Below are positions 1 through 7,968 of a stretch of 64,000 nucleotides of DNA, in pieces; the first letter of the stretch is position 1, and every line of letters starts with the position of its first letter. Origin of the DNA: Spinactinospora alkalitolerans (GTDB lineage Bacteria > Actinomycetota > Actinomycetes > Streptosporangiales > Streptosporangiaceae); NCBI RefSeq assembly GCF_013408795.1, contig NZ_JACCCC010000001.1:620001-684000 (forward strand), given 5' to 3'. The notes below the pieces were generated by a model, which saw only the letters and a list, made by a program, of their open reading frames with translations, did not search any database and was not told where the DNA came from. Position numbers and translations under genes: made by a program.

Positions 1-293
1 GCGGTGGCGGGAGCAGCGCCGCGGCCGCGACCTCGGGGGCGGGCCGCCGCGGGGCGGGGCCGGGTCCTCGGGGGCGGCGAGCCCGCCCTCCGAGCTGCCG
101 TGACCGCGACCCGGTCCGGGGCGCCCCTTTGCGGAGAGCGGCCCGATGGCGGGAAAAGGGGTGCCGGGAGGAGCCGTTCGCGGGATAATCGGCACGGCCC
201 GCGCTCGCCGCAAGCAGGCTGAAAGCGGATTGTAACCTTCCGCATTTATGATTTAACGGTCTGTAAAAACCGTTCCTACCTGCATATTTGCCA
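1..293. other. Left-edge region before sepX
   Basis: The first ~220 bases are extremely GC-rich and hold no ORF I can defend. One forward frame reads into a TGA at 101-103 and could be the tail of an upstream gene (acetyltransferase and glp genes often precede sepX in actinomycetes), but the fragment is too short to identify. Bases 225-293 are strikingly AT-richer and look like promoter DNA. They contain an inverted repeat, AACGGT at 255-260 and ACCGTT at 269-274, and a CATATT box at 283-288. Confidence 0.3.
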
Positions 294-395
294 ATGGAGG
301 ACCCATCTGAAGAAGAGGACGAACGACGATCTCGCGACACTCCGGCCCGAATACTGCGCATTCCCGGACACCGGGTCGTACGGTGCGGAACGTAG
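294..395 (+). CDS. Possible 33-aa leaderless small ORF
   Basis: An ATG at 294 opens a 33-residue frame ending at TAG 393-395. The peptide is very charged, with an acidic N-terminus (MEDPSEEEDE) followed by an Arg-rich second half. A CATATT box lies five bases upstream, where leaderless actinobacterial genes carry their -10, and there is no Shine-Dalgarno sequence. I recognise no family. It may be only a 5' leader of the sepX transcript, so this is a weak call. Confidence 0.2.
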   Translation: MEDPSEEEDERRSRDTPARILRIPGHRVVRCGT

Positions 396-597
396 ACGCA
401 TCGACGGTGCGGGTGACATGTACATACGGCACATGGGGGCAGAGGGCTAATGAGCGGTGCGGCGGGTGCGCGAGACATCAGACCCTAGATTCCGGACAGG
501 CCGCTGCTGAATCGATCTCGTCCATGGGCCCGGTACGAGCCACCGCGCCGCCCGGACGTCTGCGGGTGTCCAACGACCAGCGGCGCGAGGAGGGGCG

Positions 598-1335
598 ATG
601 AGTAGCTCTCCTCTGTATGTGGCCATCGTGGTGGTGTGGGCCATCGTGCTGATCCCCATGCTGCTGCGCCGCGACGCCGCCGATCCCGCGCCGAACCCGT
701 TCCGCCGCAGCGCGCCCGGGGACGCCGGCGTCGACGACGCCGATGACGCCCCCGAGTTCGACGACGAGTACGAGCCCGACGAGGACCACGGCGACCCGGA
801 CGGGGAGTCCGCCGACGACGTGCGGACCCAGGTGCTCTCCTACGGCTCCGGGCCCGTGCCCGCGGCCCACCGCGCGCTCGCCCGGCACGAGGCGGAGGAG
901 CCGGCCGGTGACGCCGAGGACGCGGCCGAAGCCGCCGCCCCGCGGCCGGAGCCCGCGCCGCCCCCTGCTGGAGCGCCTCCGATGCGGGTCGGCCGCGCCC
1001 GGGTCATCGCGCGCCGCCGCCGCCGCACGTCCGGCCTGACCGCCCTGCTCACCGCGACGAGCGTCGCGGTCGCCGCGGGCCTGGGTCCCTGGTGGGTGCT
1101 GGTCCCGCCGGCCGTGCTGCTCATGGGCCACCTCGTGCTGCTGCGGGAGGCGGCAAAGGCCGACCAGGAGCGGCGTGCCGCCGAGGCGGAGCACCGCCGC
1201 CGCGAGGAGCGCGCCCGCGCCCGCCGCGCCGCGGCCGAGGCCGCCCGTGAGGCCGAGGTCATCGAGCTCACCACCCGGCGCGACCAGGTCTATGACCAGT
1301 ACGCCGACGCTCATCTGCGCGCCGCGGGCGACTGA
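598..1335 (+). CDS. sepX: SepX/GlpR-like divisome membrane protein
   Basis: This 245-aa protein matches the layout of SepX/GlpR, the actinobacterial membrane protein that binds Glp and supports FtsZ-ring function. Seen in the sequence: an N-terminal membrane helix (about 5-22) followed by Arg-Arg, a long acidic disordered linker (about 35-125), a hydrophobic hairpin (about 146-185), then a highly basic Arg/Ala/Glu-rich coiled coil (about 186-230). The N-terminus (MSSSPLYVAIVVVWAIVLIP) is the family hallmark. The ATG is preceded by a strong GAGGAGGGG ribosome-binding site. The tRNA-Ala gene directly downstream fits the context I expect for this gene. Function is inferred from the family; low complexity in the linker limits certainty. 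Confidence 0.75.
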   Translation: MSSSPLYVAIVVVWAIVLIPMLLRRDAADPAPNPFRRSAPGDAGVDDADDAPEFDDEYEPDEDHGDPDGESADDVRTQVLSYGSGPVPAAHRALARHEAEEPAGDAEDAAEAAAPRPEPAPPPAGAPPMRVGRARVIARRRRRTSGLTALLTATSVAVAAGLGPWWVLVPPAVLLMGHLVLLREAAKADQERRAAEAEHRRREERARARRAAAEAAREAEVIELTTRRDQVYDQYADAHLRAAGD

Positions 1336-1397
1336 CCCGACGCGCGAAATGAGTTCCGAGCACTCTTGCGGAGCTGATACGCTTTTAAGCGTCTTAC

Positions 1398-1471
1398 GGG
1401 GCTGTAGCGCAGTCCGGTAGCGCACCTCGTTCGCATCGAGGGGGTCAGGGGTTCAAATCCCCTCAGCTCCA
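1398..1471 (+). tRNA. tRNA-Ala (anticodon CGC)
   Basis: All four arms can be drawn. The acceptor stem is GGGGCTG paired with CAGCTCC, the D arm is GCGC/GCGC, the anticodon stem is CCTCG/CGAGG with loop TTCGCAT (anticodon CGC, reading GCG alanine codons), and the T arm is AGGGG/CCCCT around TTCAAAT. The discriminator base is A1471. The 3' CCA is not encoded. A rho-independent terminator follows 14 bases downstream. Confidence 0.93.
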
Positions 1472-1484
1472 CCCGAAGGCATGC

Positions 1485-1524
1485 AGGCCGGGTCAGGAAG
1501 TCTTCCTGACCCGGCCTTCTTTTT
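1485..1524 (+). terminator. Intrinsic terminator of tRNA-Ala
   Basis: A near-perfect 16-bp stem (AGGCCGGGTCAGGAAG against CTTCCTGACCCGGCCT) with a tiny loop is followed by CTTCTTTTT. The true U-tract makes this the most canonical terminator in the window. It ends the tRNA transcript. Confidence 0.9.
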
Positions 1525-1702
1525 AGGGCGAATGGGAGAAGATCGGGAGGGTCCCGCATCGGGATCGCCTCGACTCGACTGTGCATGTCTCAAAATAATC
1601 TCAATAGTCGTGATTGGCTGCTTCTGAACCTTGTGCGATGAGTGACGGGTAAGTCATCTTGTGACATGGGGATGGACTCGCGCTACGAGCGAAAGGTGCG
1701 TT

Positions 1703-1927
1703 GTGCTCAAGAAGGTGTGTGCCGTAGCGGCCGTCTCGGTCGCTGCACTATTGGGATCGGCACTGCCGGCCGCTGCGGAAGATGCGCTCGAGACCCGGTC
1801 AGCGTCATGGACCTGGCAGATGAGTGACAAGGCGGCCGATGCCTCGACCGCTGTCTGGGAGTGGGTCGCCGGCGCCGACGATGACGACGAGGGTCAAGCC
1901 CACATGTGGGACTGGCTCCCGTTCTGA
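1703..1927 (+). CDS. Small secreted Trp-rich protein
   Basis: A GTG at 1703, eight bases after GAAAGG, opens a 74-aa protein. A longer frame from ATG 1661 lacks a ribosome-binding site. The first ~26 residues form a clear Sec signal peptide: LKK, a hydrophobic Ala/Val/Leu core, then an ALPAAA cleavage motif. The predicted mature peptide is about 48 residues, acidic (a DDDDE run) and unusually rich in tryptophan arranged as WTW, WEW and WDW, ending DWLPF. There are no cysteines after the signal. I recognise no family. It lies alone between tRNA-Ala and xylR. The regular W-x-W spacing suggests membrane, peptidoglycan or protein binding, but that is inference. Confidence 0.6.
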   Translation: MLKKVCAVAAVSVAALLGSALPAAAEDALETRSASWTWQMSDKAADASTAVWEWVAGADDDDEGQAHMWDWLPF

Positions 1928-1940
1928 TGCAGGTGTGAAA

Positions 1941-1979
1941 CCCCGGAGCCCGGTGCGCGGTCAGCGCGCCGGGCTCCGG
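1941..1979. terminator. Hairpin shared by convergent genes
   Basis: CCGGAGCCCGG and CCGGGCTCCGG form a perfect 11-bp stem around a GC-rich loop of about 15 bases. It lies just past the small secreted gene and overlaps the stop codon of the convergent xylR. There is no U-tract, so it would be a GC-hairpin type terminator, possibly bidirectional. Confidence 0.55.
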
Positions 1980-3265
1980 CCGTTCGGCCGGGCCCCCTCC
2001 TGACGCGGCCGCTCCAGCGGCCTGCGCGGCGGCAGGGGGAGCCGGCCGGTGTCCAGGGCGTCCACGAGCGCGGCCGCGCCGCCGCGGGCCGCCGCGCTCA
2101 GGCCCAGCGTCGAGACCTCCAGCCGGCAGCCGCCGCGCTCCGGCGCGAGCACGTGGGCGTCGACGGCGGCGGTGCACGGCGGCAGCAGCCACGGCGCCAG
2201 CGGAACGAAGTAGCCGCCGAGGATGATCGCCTGCGGGTTGATCAGGTTGACCAGGGTCGCCGCTCCGCGCCCCAGCCAGCTCCCGGCCCGCTCCAGCGCG
2301 CGCAGGACGCCCACGTCGCCCGCGTCGGCCCGCTCGACGGTGGCGGCCACGGCCGCGGCCAGGTGCGTGCCCGAGACCGGGGCGGTCGGGGCCAGGTCGG
2401 GCACCGTCCGGCGCAGGATGGCGTCGATGCCGGCGACGGCCTCAAGGCAGCCCCGGCGGCCGCACCCGCACAGCGGCCCGCCCCTGCGCAGGGGGATGTG
2501 CCCGATCTCGCCGCCGTAGCCGGTGGAGCCGCGCAGCAGCCTGCCGTCCAGGAGCACGCCGGCGCCGATACCGACCTCGCCGGTGATGTAGACCAGGTCG
2601 CAGGTGTGGGCGCGGTGCCCGCCGCGGTACTCCGCGACCGCGCCGAGGTTGGCGTCGTTGTCCACCAGCACCGGCATCTCGGGCAGGCCGGCCTCCTCCA
2701 TCAGCTCCAGCATCCTGGCGCGCAGCGGGAAGTCGCGCCAGCGCAGGTTCGGCGCGTTGGCGACGGTGCCGCGCGGGGCGTCGATCAGGCCGGGGACGGC
2801 GACGCCGGCCCCCAGCACGGTGCGTCCGGCGAGCACCGGATCGGCCAGTGTGCGCCGGAGGAGGTCCACGAGCTCGCGCGCGCACGCCTCGGGCCCGGCG
2901 GCGCCGGCGGCGAAGGGCTCGTGCCGGCTCAGCAGCTCCTGCTCCACCAGGTCGACGGCCACGACGGTGATGTAGTCGACGTTGACCTCCAGGCCCACGG
3001 CGGTGATGCCGCGGCCGTCCAGGGTCAGCATGACGCCGGGCCGCCCCACCCGCCGCTCGGACGCGGCGCCGACCTCGCGCACCAGGCCGTGTGCGATGAG
3101 GTCGCCGACGATGCTCGACACGGTGGCCTTCGTCAGTCCGGTCGTCGCGGCGACATCGGCGCGCGAGCACGGGGCCGCCTCCCGGACGGCGCGCAGCACG
3201 GCGCCGAGGTTGGTCTCGCGGACGGCCTGGGAACCGGCCGGTCCGGTGGCTGTGTCGGTCAGCAT
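1961..3265 (-). CDS. xylR: ROK-family xylose repressor XylR
   Basis: This 434-aa protein has an N-terminal winged-helix DNA-binding domain (about 20-75; SRADVAATTGLTKATVSSIV is the helix-turn-helix) followed by a ROK sugar-binding/kinase-like domain. The ROK zinc signature is present: GHIPLRRGGPLCGCGRRGCLE. It is transcribed away from xylB-xylA, and an operator-like palindrome lies between them, so it most likely represses the xylose genes until xylose binds. The start is ATG 3265; the same frame stays open far upstream through xylB antisense, which is not coding. It could be another sugar-responsive ROK regulator, but the neighbours make XylR the natural reading. Confidence 0.85.
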   Translation of the reverse strand: MLTDTATGPAGSQAVRETNLGAVLRAVREAAPCSRADVAATTGLTKATVSSIVGDLIAHGLVREVGAASERRVGRPGVMLTLDGRGITAVGLEVNVDYITVVAVDLVEQELLSRHEPFAAGAAGPEACARELVDLLRRTLADPVLAGRTVLGAGVAVPGLIDAPRGTVANAPNLRWRDFPLRARMLELMEEAGLPEMPVLVDNDANLGAVAEYRGGHRAHTCDLVYITGEVGIGAGVLLDGRLLRGSTGYGGEIGHIPLRRGGPLCGCGRRGCLEAVAGIDAILRRTVPDLAPTAPVSGTHLAAAVAATVERADAGDVGVLRALERAGSWLGRGAATLVNLINPQAIILGGYFVPLAPWLLPPCTAAVDAHVLAPERGGCRLEVSTLGLSAAARGGAAALVDALDTGRLPLPPRRPLERPRQEGARPNGRSPAR

Positions 3266-3356
3266 CGCGGCACTCGTCTCGTGGTGGCGGGGCCCTGAGG
3301 CCGTCCCCGCGGGCGGGTCCGTCCGTCCGGTCCGGCGGGACGCGGCCCCGGGGGTG

Positions 3357-3387
3357 TTGACATCAATTTGTTCAGTCTCCAAACTAA
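3357..3387 (+). promoter_or_regulatory. xylBA promoter with XylR operator
   Basis: TTGACA (3357-3362) is a consensus -35. A 17-bp spacer leads to a weak -10 (CAAACT, 3380-3385). Between and over these lies an imperfect palindrome with half-sites TTTGTT (3367-3372) and AACTAA (3382-3387), 21 bp in all, which resembles xyl operators bound by ROK repressors. A repressor here would block polymerase directly. The xylB start is 62 bases downstream. Confidence 0.65.
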
Positions 3388-3449
3388 CTCTGTGACCGCG
3401 GTCGCACAACACCGGCCGAATCGGCCACGCCAACGCCTCGGGAGGACCG

Positions 3450-4838
3450 ATGTCACTCGTCGCCGGGGTGGACTCCTCCACCCAGGGCACCAAGATCGTC
3501 GTTCGCGACACCGCCACCGGCGCGCTCGTACGCCAGGCCAGAGCGCCGCACACCGAAGGCAGCGAGATCGACCCCGAGGTCTGGTGGCGGGCCCTGCTGG
3601 CGGCCGCCGAGGGCGGGCTGCTCGACGGCGTCGACGCCATCGGCGTCGCGGCCCAGCAGCACGGCATGGTCACGCTGGACGAGGCCGGCCGGGTGGTGCG
3701 GCCGGCGCTGCTGTGGAACGACACCCGCTCGGCCGGGGCGGCGGCCGACCTGACCGAGGAGCTGGGCGGCCCGGCGGCCTGGGCGCAGGCCGCCGGCAGC
3801 GTCCCCGTGGCGAGCCTGACCGTCACCAAGCTGCGCTGGCTGGCCGAGCACGAGCCCGCCAACGCCGAGCGGGTCGCCGGCGTGCTGCTGCCGCACGACT
3901 GGCTCACCGCCCGCCTCACCGGGTCCTCCGACCCGGTCACCGACCGCGGGGACGCCTCCGGCACCGGCTACTTCGCGCCGGCCACCGGCGAGTACCGCCG
4001 CGACCTGCTGCGGATGGCCCTCGGCTCGGAACCGCGGCTGCCCAGGGTGGCCGGGCCGGCCGAAACCGCCGGACCGGTGCGGGCCCCCGGCCTGCCCGGC
4101 ATCGGCACGGTCTCGGTCGGCACCGGCGACAACATGGGCGCCGCGCTGGGACTGGCCGCGCGCCCCGGTGACGTGGTCGTCTCCATCGGCACCTCCGGCA
4201 CCGCGTTCGCCGTGGCCGAGCGGTCCACGGCCGACCCCTCCGGTCAGGTCGCCGGGTTCGCCGACGCCACGGGCCGGTTCCTGCCCCTGGTGTGCACCCT
4301 GAACGCGGCCCGGGTGCTCACCGCGGGCGCGCAGGCGCTCGACGTCTCCCAGGAGGAGTTCGACGCCCTCGCGCTCGCCGCGCCGCCCGGCGCCGGCGGC
4401 CTGACGGTACTGCCCTACCTCGACGGCGAGCGCACGCCCAACCTGCCCGATGCCACGGGCGCCCTCAGCGGCATGACGCGGGCGAACCTGCGGCCCGACC
4501 GCATCGCCAGGGCGTTCGTCGAGGGAATGCTGTGCGGGCTGGCCGACGCCATCGACGCCCTCGTCGACCAGGGCGTGCCCGTGCACCGGGTGCTGCTCAT
4601 CGGCGGCGGGGCGCGTTCCGAGGCGGTGACGGCCATCGCCCCGCAGGTGTTCGGCCGTCCCGTCGCGGTGCCCGAGGCGGGGGAGTACGTCGCCGACGGC
4701 GCCGCCCGCCAGGCCGCCTGGGCGCTGGCGGCGACGCCCGCACCGCCCGAGTGGAGCGCCATGGCCGCACCCCGGGTCAGCGAGGCCGACCCCGAACCGG
4801 TGATCCGCGAGCAGTACGCCGCGGCCCGCGGGGCCTGA
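3450..4838 (+). CDS. xylB: Xylulokinase XylB
   Basis: This 462-aa FGGY-family kinase phosphorylates D-xylulose with ATP to xylulose 5-phosphate, feeding the pentose phosphate pathway. The N-terminal FGGY half opens with [13 protein letters not shown], the phosphate-binding loop. QQHGMV and LLWNDTRS are xylulokinase substrate motifs, and the catalytic Asp sits in GTGDNMG (about residue 228). The C-terminal half has the adenosine motif GGGARSEAV. Length is typical. ATG 3450 follows GGGAGGA. xylA follows after 79 bases on the same strand, making a xylBA operon controlled by the divergent xylR. Confidence 0.93.
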   Translation: MSLVAGVDSSTQGTKIVVRDTATGALVRQARAPHTEGSEIDPEVWWRALLAAAEGGLLDGVDAIGVAAQQHGMVTLDEAGRVVRPALLWNDTRSAGAAADLTEELGGPAAWAQAAGSVPVASLTVTKLRWLAEHEPANAERVAGVLLPHDWLTARLTGSSDPVTDRGDASGTGYFAPATGEYRRDLLRMALGSEPRLPRVAGPAETAGPVRAPGLPGIGTVSVGTGDNMGAALGLAARPGDVVVSIGTSGTAFAVAERSTADPSGQVAGFADATGRFLPLVCTLNAARVLTAGAQALDVSQEEFDALALAAPPGAGGLTVLPYLDGERTPNLPDATGALSGMTRANLRPDRIARAFVEGMLCGLADAIDALVDQGVPVHRVLLIGGGARSEAVTAIAPQVFGRPVAVPEAGEYVADGAARQAAWALAATPAPPEWSAMAAPRVSEADPEPVIREQYAAARGA

Positions 4839-4917
4839 CCGCACGACCCGCACGGCCGCACGCAGCGGCCGCGTCCCAGTACCGTCCTCCATCAGCCACG
4901 ATCCAGGAGAGTCCTCG

Positions 4918-6075
4918 ATGAGCCAGTACCAGCCCACGCCGGCGGACAAGTTCAGCTTCGGCCTGTGGACGGTCGGGTGGCGCGGCGTCAACACCTTCGG
5001 TGACGCGGTGCGCCCCCCGCTGGACGGCGCCGAGGCCGTGCGCCGGCTCGCCGACCTCGGCGCCTACGGCATCACCTTCCACGACGACGACCTCGTCCCG
5101 CCCGGCAGCGACGCGGCCACCCGCGACGCCATCCTCAAGCGGTTCCGCCGGGCGCTGGACGAGACCGGCCTCGCCGTGCCGATGGTCACCACCAACCTGT
5201 TCACCCACCCGGTGTTCCGCGACGGCGGGTTCACCTCCAACAGCCGCGACGTGCGGCGCTACGCCATCCGCAAGGTCGTCCGCAACATCGACCTGGCGGC
5301 CGAGCTCGGCGCGCGGACCTACGTGTGCTGGGGCGGCCAGGACGGCGCCGAGACCGAGGCCGGCAAGGACGACCGCGCCGCGCTGGACCGGCTGCGCGAG
5401 GCGTTCGACGTCCTGTGCGGCTACGTCCGGGACAAGGGCTACGACCTGCGCTTCGCCGTGGAGCCCAAGCCCAACGAGCCGCGCGGCGACGTGCTGCTGC
5501 CGACCGTCGGCCACGCGATGGCCTTCATCAACGAGCTGGAACACCCCGAGATGGTCGGCGTGAACCCGGAGGTCGGGCACGAGCAGATGGCCGGCCTGAA
5601 CTTCGCGCACGGCGTCGCCCAGGCGCTGTGGCAGGGCAAGCTGTTCCACATCGACCTCAACGGCCAGCGCGGCGTCAAGTACGACCAGGACCTGCGCTTC
5701 GGCGCCGGTGACGTCAAGGAGGCGTTCTTCCTGGTCGACCTGTTGGAGAACGGCGGCTACGACGGTCCCCGGCACTTCGACTTCAAGCCGCCGCGGACCG
5801 AGGACACGGAAGGCGCGTGGACGTCGGCCGCCGCGTGCATGCGCAACTACCTGATCCTCAAGGAGAAGGCCGCGGCGTTCCGGGCCGACCCGGAGGTCGC
5901 CGAGGCGCTGGAGGCGGCCAGGGTCGCCGAGCTCTCCCAGCCGACGCTCGGCGCGGGCGAGTCGCTGTCGGACCTGCTCGCCGAGGAGATCGACCTCGAC
6001 GCCGTCGGCGAACGCGGCTACCACTTCGAGCGGCTGGACCAGCTCGCCCTGGACCACCTCTTCGGCGTGCGCTGA
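4918..6075 (+). CDS. xylA: Xylose isomerase XylA
   Basis: This 385-aa TIM-barrel metalloenzyme interconverts D-xylose and D-xylulose (and glucose/fructose). It is the compact actinobacterial class I form. Active-site landmarks are visible: TFHDDD (catalytic His about 55 with Asp about 58), [11 protein letters not shown] (metal Glu and catalytic Lys), [11 protein letters not shown] (metal Glu and His), and [15 protein letters not shown] (metal Asp residues). It is preceded by CAGGAGAG and followed by a strong hairpin, so it ends the xylBA operon. All key residues expected of the family can be found. Confidence 0.96.
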   Translation: MSQYQPTPADKFSFGLWTVGWRGVNTFGDAVRPPLDGAEAVRRLADLGAYGITFHDDDLVPPGSDAATRDAILKRFRRALDETGLAVPMVTTNLFTHPVFRDGGFTSNSRDVRRYAIRKVVRNIDLAAELGARTYVCWGGQDGAETEAGKDDRAALDRLREAFDVLCGYVRDKGYDLRFAVEPKPNEPRGDVLLPTVGHAMAFINELEHPEMVGVNPEVGHEQMAGLNFAHGVAQALWQGKLFHIDLNGQRGVKYDQDLRFGAGDVKEAFFLVDLLENGGYDGPRHFDFKPPRTEDTEGAWTSAAACMRNYLILKEKAAAFRADPEVAEALEAARVAELSQPTLGAGESLSDLLAEEIDLDAVGERGYHFERLDQLALDHLFGVR

Positions 6076-6091
6076 CGCCGGGCCGCGGAGC

Positions 6092-6140
6092 CGCGGCGGG
6101 CGCCCCACCGGGAAGGCGATCCGGTGGGGCGCCCGCCGCG
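6092..6140 (+). terminator. Terminator after xylA
   Basis: A perfect 20-bp inverted repeat (6092-6111 and 6121-6140) with a 9-base loop starts 16 bases after the xylA stop. It lacks a U-tract, as many actinobacterial terminators do. It also explains why the open frame of the next gene, which extends back into it, should not be started there. Confidence 0.8.
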
Positions 6141-6267
6141 CGTAGGTGGTGCCGCGGTCGAGGTTTCGCATTTTTGTCACCAATTAGTGCGCGTCTCGTC
6201 ACTTTCCGTGTCGATCCGTCGAAGACTGTGGGGGCAACTCCGCTGTGTAGTCGACGGGAGGCAAACC

Positions 6268-7884
6268 GTGACCGTACCCGCGTCAGCGCCAGCACCCGCC
6301 CGAGGCACCACCCGTCGCACCTTCCTGCAGCTCACCGGGGTCAGCACGACGGCGTTCCTGCTCGGTCTGGGCACCTTCCCCACCCCCGTTCTCGCCGATG
6401 ACCGACTCGCCGTCGACCCCTTCACCCTCGGCGTGGCCTCGGGGGACCCGCTGCCCGACGGAATCGTGCTGTGGACCCGCCTGGCGCCCGACCCCCTCGC
6501 CCCCGACGGACGCGGCGGCATGCCCGACCGCGACTTCAAGGTCGGCTACGAGATCGCCGAGGACGAGCGGTTCACCAGGGTCGTCCGGCGCGGCTCGGCC
6601 GTCGCGACGCCCGAACTGGCCCACTCGGTGCACCCCGAGATCAGCGGGCTGGAACCGGACCGGATCTACCACTACCGGTTCCGGATCGGCCGGCACATCA
6701 GCCCGGCCGGCCGGACGCGCACCGCACCGGAGCCCAACGCCTCCGTCCAGGGGCTCTCCTTCGCCACGGCGTCCTGCCAGGCGTGGTACCACGGCTACTA
6801 CACCGCCCACCGGCACATGGCGGCCGACGACCTCGCCGCCGTCTTCTTCCTCGGCGACTACATCTACGAGTACGCGATCGTGGCCGGCGACAACCTCAAG
6901 CGGCGGCAGCGGCTCGGCGACGAGCACGCCGTCGACGTGGTCACCCTGGACCAGTACCGGCTGCGCTACTCGCTGACCAAGACCGACCCCGACCTGCAGG
7001 CCGCGCACGCCGCGTCCGCCTGGGTGATGAGCTGGGACGACCACGAGGTCGAGAACAACTACGCCGCCGACGTCTCCCAGTACGGGGCGGGCAAGGACGA
7101 GTTCCTGGACCGCCGCGCAGCCGCCTACCAGGCGTTCTACGAGAACCTCCCGCTGCGCTCGGTGCAGACGCCCCAGGGGCCGTCGGTGCGGATGTACCGG
7201 AGCCTGACGTTCGGCTCGCTGGCCGAGGTGCACGTCCTCGACACCCGCCAGTACCGCGACGACTACCCCGACGGCCGGGTCATCGACGACTCGCAGAAGC
7301 GGCACGACGCCGACCGCTCCATCCTGGGCGCGGAACAGGAGAAGTGGCTGATCGGGCGGCTGGGGTACTCGAAGGCCCGCTGGAACCTGCTGGCCAACCA
7401 GGTGGTCATGGCTCAGATCGACCGCGAACTCGGCCCCGGCCACTCCTACAGCAACGACCAGTGGGACGGCTTCACCGCCTGCCGCGACCGGGTGCTCAAG
7501 GCCGTGCGCGACGCCGAACTGGAGAACTTCGTCGTGCTCACCGGCGACATCCACCGCAACGTGGCGGCCGAGATCAAGGCCGACTTCGACGACCCGGACT
7601 CGCAGACCCTCGGCGTCGAACTCGTGTGCAGCTCCATCTCCTCCGACATGGACGGTTCCGACACCGACAAACTCGCGTCGCTGTGGCTGCAGAATCCGCA
7701 CGTGCGCCTGTACAACGCCCAGCGCGGCTACCTGCGCTGCGAAGTCGGCCCCGAGGGGCTGAAGGCCGACTACCGGGTCGTCCCCTACGTGACCAGCCCC
7801 GGGGCGTCCGTGCAGACGTTCACCTCGTTCACGGTCGGCGACGGCGATCCGCGGCTTCCCGACGGGCGCTACGACGTGCTCTGA
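6268..7884 (+). CDS. phoD: PhoD-type secreted alkaline phosphatase
   Basis: This 538-aa calcium/iron-dependent phosphodiesterase/phosphatase of the PhoD family is exported folded by the Tat system. The twin-arginine signal TTRRTFLQLTG with a hydrophobic stretch (TTAFLLGLG) and a LADD cleavage region is at about 12-45. The PhoD N-domain (FTLGVASGDPLPDGIVLWTRL) precedes the metallophosphatase domain with FLGDYIYEY, SWDDHEVENNY and LTGDIHRNVAAE, which carry the metal ligands. I chose GTG 6268 because GGGAGG lies just upstream; the longer frame from 6124 runs through the xylA terminator. It would release phosphate from phosphodiesters outside the cell. No clear Pho box was seen. Confidence 0.9.
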   Translation: MTVPASAPAPARGTTRRTFLQLTGVSTTAFLLGLGTFPTPVLADDRLAVDPFTLGVASGDPLPDGIVLWTRLAPDPLAPDGRGGMPDRDFKVGYEIAEDERFTRVVRRGSAVATPELAHSVHPEISGLEPDRIYHYRFRIGRHISPAGRTRTAPEPNASVQGLSFATASCQAWYHGYYTAHRHMAADDLAAVFFLGDYIYEYAIVAGDNLKRRQRLGDEHAVDVVTLDQYRLRYSLTKTDPDLQAAHAASAWVMSWDDHEVENNYAADVSQYGAGKDEFLDRRAAAYQAFYENLPLRSVQTPQGPSVRMYRSLTFGSLAEVHVLDTRQYRDDYPDGRVIDDSQKRHDADRSILGAEQEKWLIGRLGYSKARWNLLANQVVMAQIDRELGPGHSYSNDQWDGFTACRDRVLKAVRDAELENFVVLTGDIHRNVAAEIKADFDDPDSQTLGVELVCSSISSDMDGSDTDKLASLWLQNPHVRLYNAQRGYLRCEVGPEGLKADYRVVPYVTSPGASVQTFTSFTVGDGDPRLPDGRYDVL

Positions 7885-7968
7885 TCCGACTTCTTCACGT
7901 GCGGTCTTCTTTTCGGCCATGGAATGACGGCACGATATGGCCACCCCCTACACAGCTTGGAGGAGAGG

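Noticed and set aside
4-222. 72-aa forward ORF at the left edge
   Set aside because: Arg/Gly/Pro-rich composition from very GC-rich DNA, no ribosome-binding site and no recognisable domain.
3453-4994. Long reverse ORF across xylB
   Set aside because: Antisense frame of a clear xylulokinase; Gly/Arg/His-rich shadow typical of high-GC genes.
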